Shown one piece after another: positions 16,466-17,158 of a DNA stretch of 17,158 bases (positions within the stretch are counted from its first letter, which is position 1; every line of letters begins with the position of its first letter). A program made the translations under genes and the position numbers. Source of the DNA: UBA2329 sp964577215 (lineage in GTDB: Bacteria; Bacteroidota; Bacteroidia; Chitinophagales; Saprospiraceae); contig CAZNYK010000089.1 of NCBI GenBank assembly GCA_964577215.1, positions 1-17,158 on the forward strand. The letters run 5' to 3'. Below the pieces are notes generated by a model. That model did no database searches. It was given only the letters and a program-made list of their open reading frames with translations, and was not told the origin of the DNA.

Positions 16466-16496
16466 TTGGCAGTATTGAAATAATACCGTAAATTTG
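16466..16496 (+). promoter_or_regulatory. Bacteroidota-type promoter of the antitoxin gene
   Basis: TTG at 16466-16468 inside TTTTTGG, then 20 nt, then TAAATTTG (16489-16496), matching the TTG/TAnnTTTG consensus. The start codon follows 17 nt later at 16513. It is one of the two best promoters in the window. I see no clear operator palindrome over it. Confidence 0.7.
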
Positions 16497-16512
16497 TGAA
16501 AAGTATTTGATT

Positions 16513-16758
16513 ATGCCTGTAGTAATTCCAGACCAAATTATCCGGCAAACCAATCTGAGCGAGGAGGAATTCCGAATTGAATTGGCCTTGCTGCTGTTTG
16601 AGAAAAACATCCTTACTTTCGGTCAGGCAAGGCGCTTCTCCGGCATGAATGTACTGGCTTTTCAGCAACTGTTGGCTCAACATAAAATTGCCATGCACTA
16701 CGATTGGGATGACTTCCTGGAAGACCAAAAGACGCTGGAATCCTTGTCTGGGCAATGA
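16513..16758 (+). CDS. UPF0175-type antitoxin protein
   Basis: An 81-residue protein that matches the UPF0175 pattern: IPDQIIRQTNLSEEEFRIELALLLFEKNILTFGQARRFSGMNVLAFQQLLAQHKIAMHYDWDDFLED, that is, a short strand, an acidic helix, an L-F-G-Q-A-R-R-x-S-G helix-turn-helix-like core, and an acidic tail with YDWDDFLED. Members of this family usually sit directly upstream of a PIN-domain (DUF3368) gene and are taken to be its antitoxin. Here the stop overlaps the next ATG (ATGA at 16755-16758), the typical coupling of such pairs, but the toxin gene is broken. The ATG at 16513 is preferred to a TTG two codons earlier. It has its own promoter and looks intact over its full length. Confidence 0.82.
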   Translation: MPVVIPDQIIRQTNLSEEEFRIELALLLFEKNILTFGQARRFSGMNVLAFQQLLAQHKIAMHYDWDDFLEDQKTLESLSGQ

Positions 16759-16887
16759 TCGTTGTTTCAGATACTACTATCATTAGTAATTCCCCTGGTT
16801 GCACCCTTGCTTGAGGAGCTTAGATCGGCCGGGTTTTGGATCAGTGATCCGCTGTTGAAGCAAGTTTTGGATGCGGAAGGCGAATAA
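16755..16887 (+). pseudogene. PIN-domain (DUF3368) toxin remnant with large internal deletion and frameshift
   Basis: The ATG overlaps the antitoxin stop. The first 12 codons read MIVVSDTTIISN, the normal start of a DUF3368/PIN toxin, including the first catalytic Asp (D6). That frame then ends at 16812. From about 16790 the next frame reads PLVAPLLEELRSAGFWISDPLLKQVLDAEGE and stops at 16885-16887, which is the normal C-terminus of the same family (PLLDELRAAGF.ISD pattern). The roughly 110 residues in between, with the other active-site acids, are missing. The deletion joint falls near 16789-16795 and shifts the frame by one. No functional toxin can be made from this copy. Family assignment is by motif memory from short segments, so moderately sure. 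Confidence 0.72.
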
Positions 16888-16988
16888 AATCGTTTCCTAC
16901 TCCTGCCGGCGTGAGGTTCACAACGCCCGCCGCTTTCAGGCTGGCTCATACCCGCTGCGTGGAGCAGACTTGAAAACGATAGTAATCT
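16888..16988. other. Intergenic region between toxin remnant and right-edge frame
   Basis: About 100 bases between two converging coding remnants. ATCGTTT (16889-16895) and AAACGAT (16974-16980) are inverted copies near its two ends, too far apart to be an obvious terminator. Nothing else is recognised. Confidence 0.35.
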
Positions 16989-17158
16989 CTAATCCTTCTT
17001 CACCCACCCCTCCAAGTATGTCGTACCATCTTCCATACGCGCCATTACGGTATATACCCCCGCCGGCCATTCGCCTTTGCCCACTGCTTCGGCGATCGAA
17101 GAAAGCTGTATGACATGGAAGACTTGAAACAGCCAGTGTTGATCAATTTGGTGGAATG
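16989..17158 (-). CDS. C-terminal end of a possible T9SS cargo protein (partial)
   Basis: On the minus strand a frame open from the window edge to a TAG at 16991-16989 encodes about 56 residues ending HVIQLSSIAEAVGKGEW, then PAGVYTVMARMEDGTTYLEGWVKKD. The PAGVYTV hairpin and a final strand ending in KK resemble the last two strands of a type A sorting domain. The usual FPNP segment would lie outside the window. The 21-nt direct repeat overlaps its left-most codons (FHQIDQHW), so the frame could be a hybrid made by recombination or misassembly. The assignment rests on a short segment only. Confidence 0.4.
   Translation of the reverse strand, partial: FHQIDQHWLFQVFHVIQLSSIAEAVGKGEWPAGVYTVMARMEDGTTYLEGWVKKD
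17135..17155 (+). repeat. 21-nt direct repeat, copy 2
   Basis: An exact copy of the last 21 coding bases before the stop of the nuclease gene (16361-16381). The second copy continues ATG rather than GTAG and is preceded by different sequence. Together they bracket the toxin-antitoxin remnant (753 nt between). It lies three bases from the window end. Confidence 0.75.

Noticed and set aside
16871..17113. Plus-strand 80-codon frame at the right end
   Set aside because: No family pattern, no promoter or ribosome site, very proline- and arginine-rich, and antisense to the more plausible sorting-domain tail.

Overview
The window looks like chromosomal DNA of a Bacteroidota member, most likely a Saprospiria/Lewinella-like lineage (lineage is inference). 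Three signs support this. Two complete proteins, and possibly a third fragment, end in type IX secretion (T9SS) type A sorting domains. Several genes follow Bacteroidota-type promoters (TAnnTTTG -7 box, twice with a TTG 19-20 nt upstream). Shine-Dalgarno sites are weak or absent. I see no rRNA, tRNA, CRISPR array or transposase. Two runs of exactly 100 N are assembly gaps, and both lie inside repeats.

Layout. 1-864: UbiA-family prenyltransferase (MqnP/UbiA type). 1103-2017: small secreted T9SS protein with an AT-rich body and a GC-richer sorting domain. 2026-2073: palindromic repeat between convergent genes. 2080-2550 (minus): YkuK-type RNase H-like protein, divergent from a long-chain polyprenyl diphosphate synthase (2861-3835). 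The synthase and the prenyltransferase fit quinone (menaquinone) biosynthesis, one making the isoprenoid tail and the other attaching it. 3873-5915: exported GH65 enzyme that looks like an alpha-glucosidase, not a phosphorylase. 6023-7442: a probable two-gene unit of a rhomboid protease and a YdcF/ElyC-like membrane protein.

7692-13245: one very large secreted protein, split by a gap, with at least 16 units of about 111 residues, almost all with two conserved cysteines, then a T9SS domain and a strong terminator. 13401-16385: AddB-like protein with a degenerate helicase region and an intact-looking PD-(D/E)XK nuclease domain. Its coding sequence carries an in-frame cluster of 36- and 57-nt palindromic repeats, interrupted by the second gap.

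16513-16887: UPF0175-type antitoxin gene with a good promoter, overlapping by ATGA the remains of a PIN-type (DUF3368) toxin that has lost its middle and its frame. A 21-nt copy of the nuclease gene's 3' end recurs at 17135-17155, so this remnant lies between direct repeats. The right edge holds a minus-strand reading frame resembling the end of a T9SS cargo protein.

The most unusual items are the protein-coding palindromic repeats in the nuclease gene (with a similarly built palindrome at 2026-2073), the internally deleted toxin beside an intact antitoxin, and the giant cysteine-paired repeat protein.
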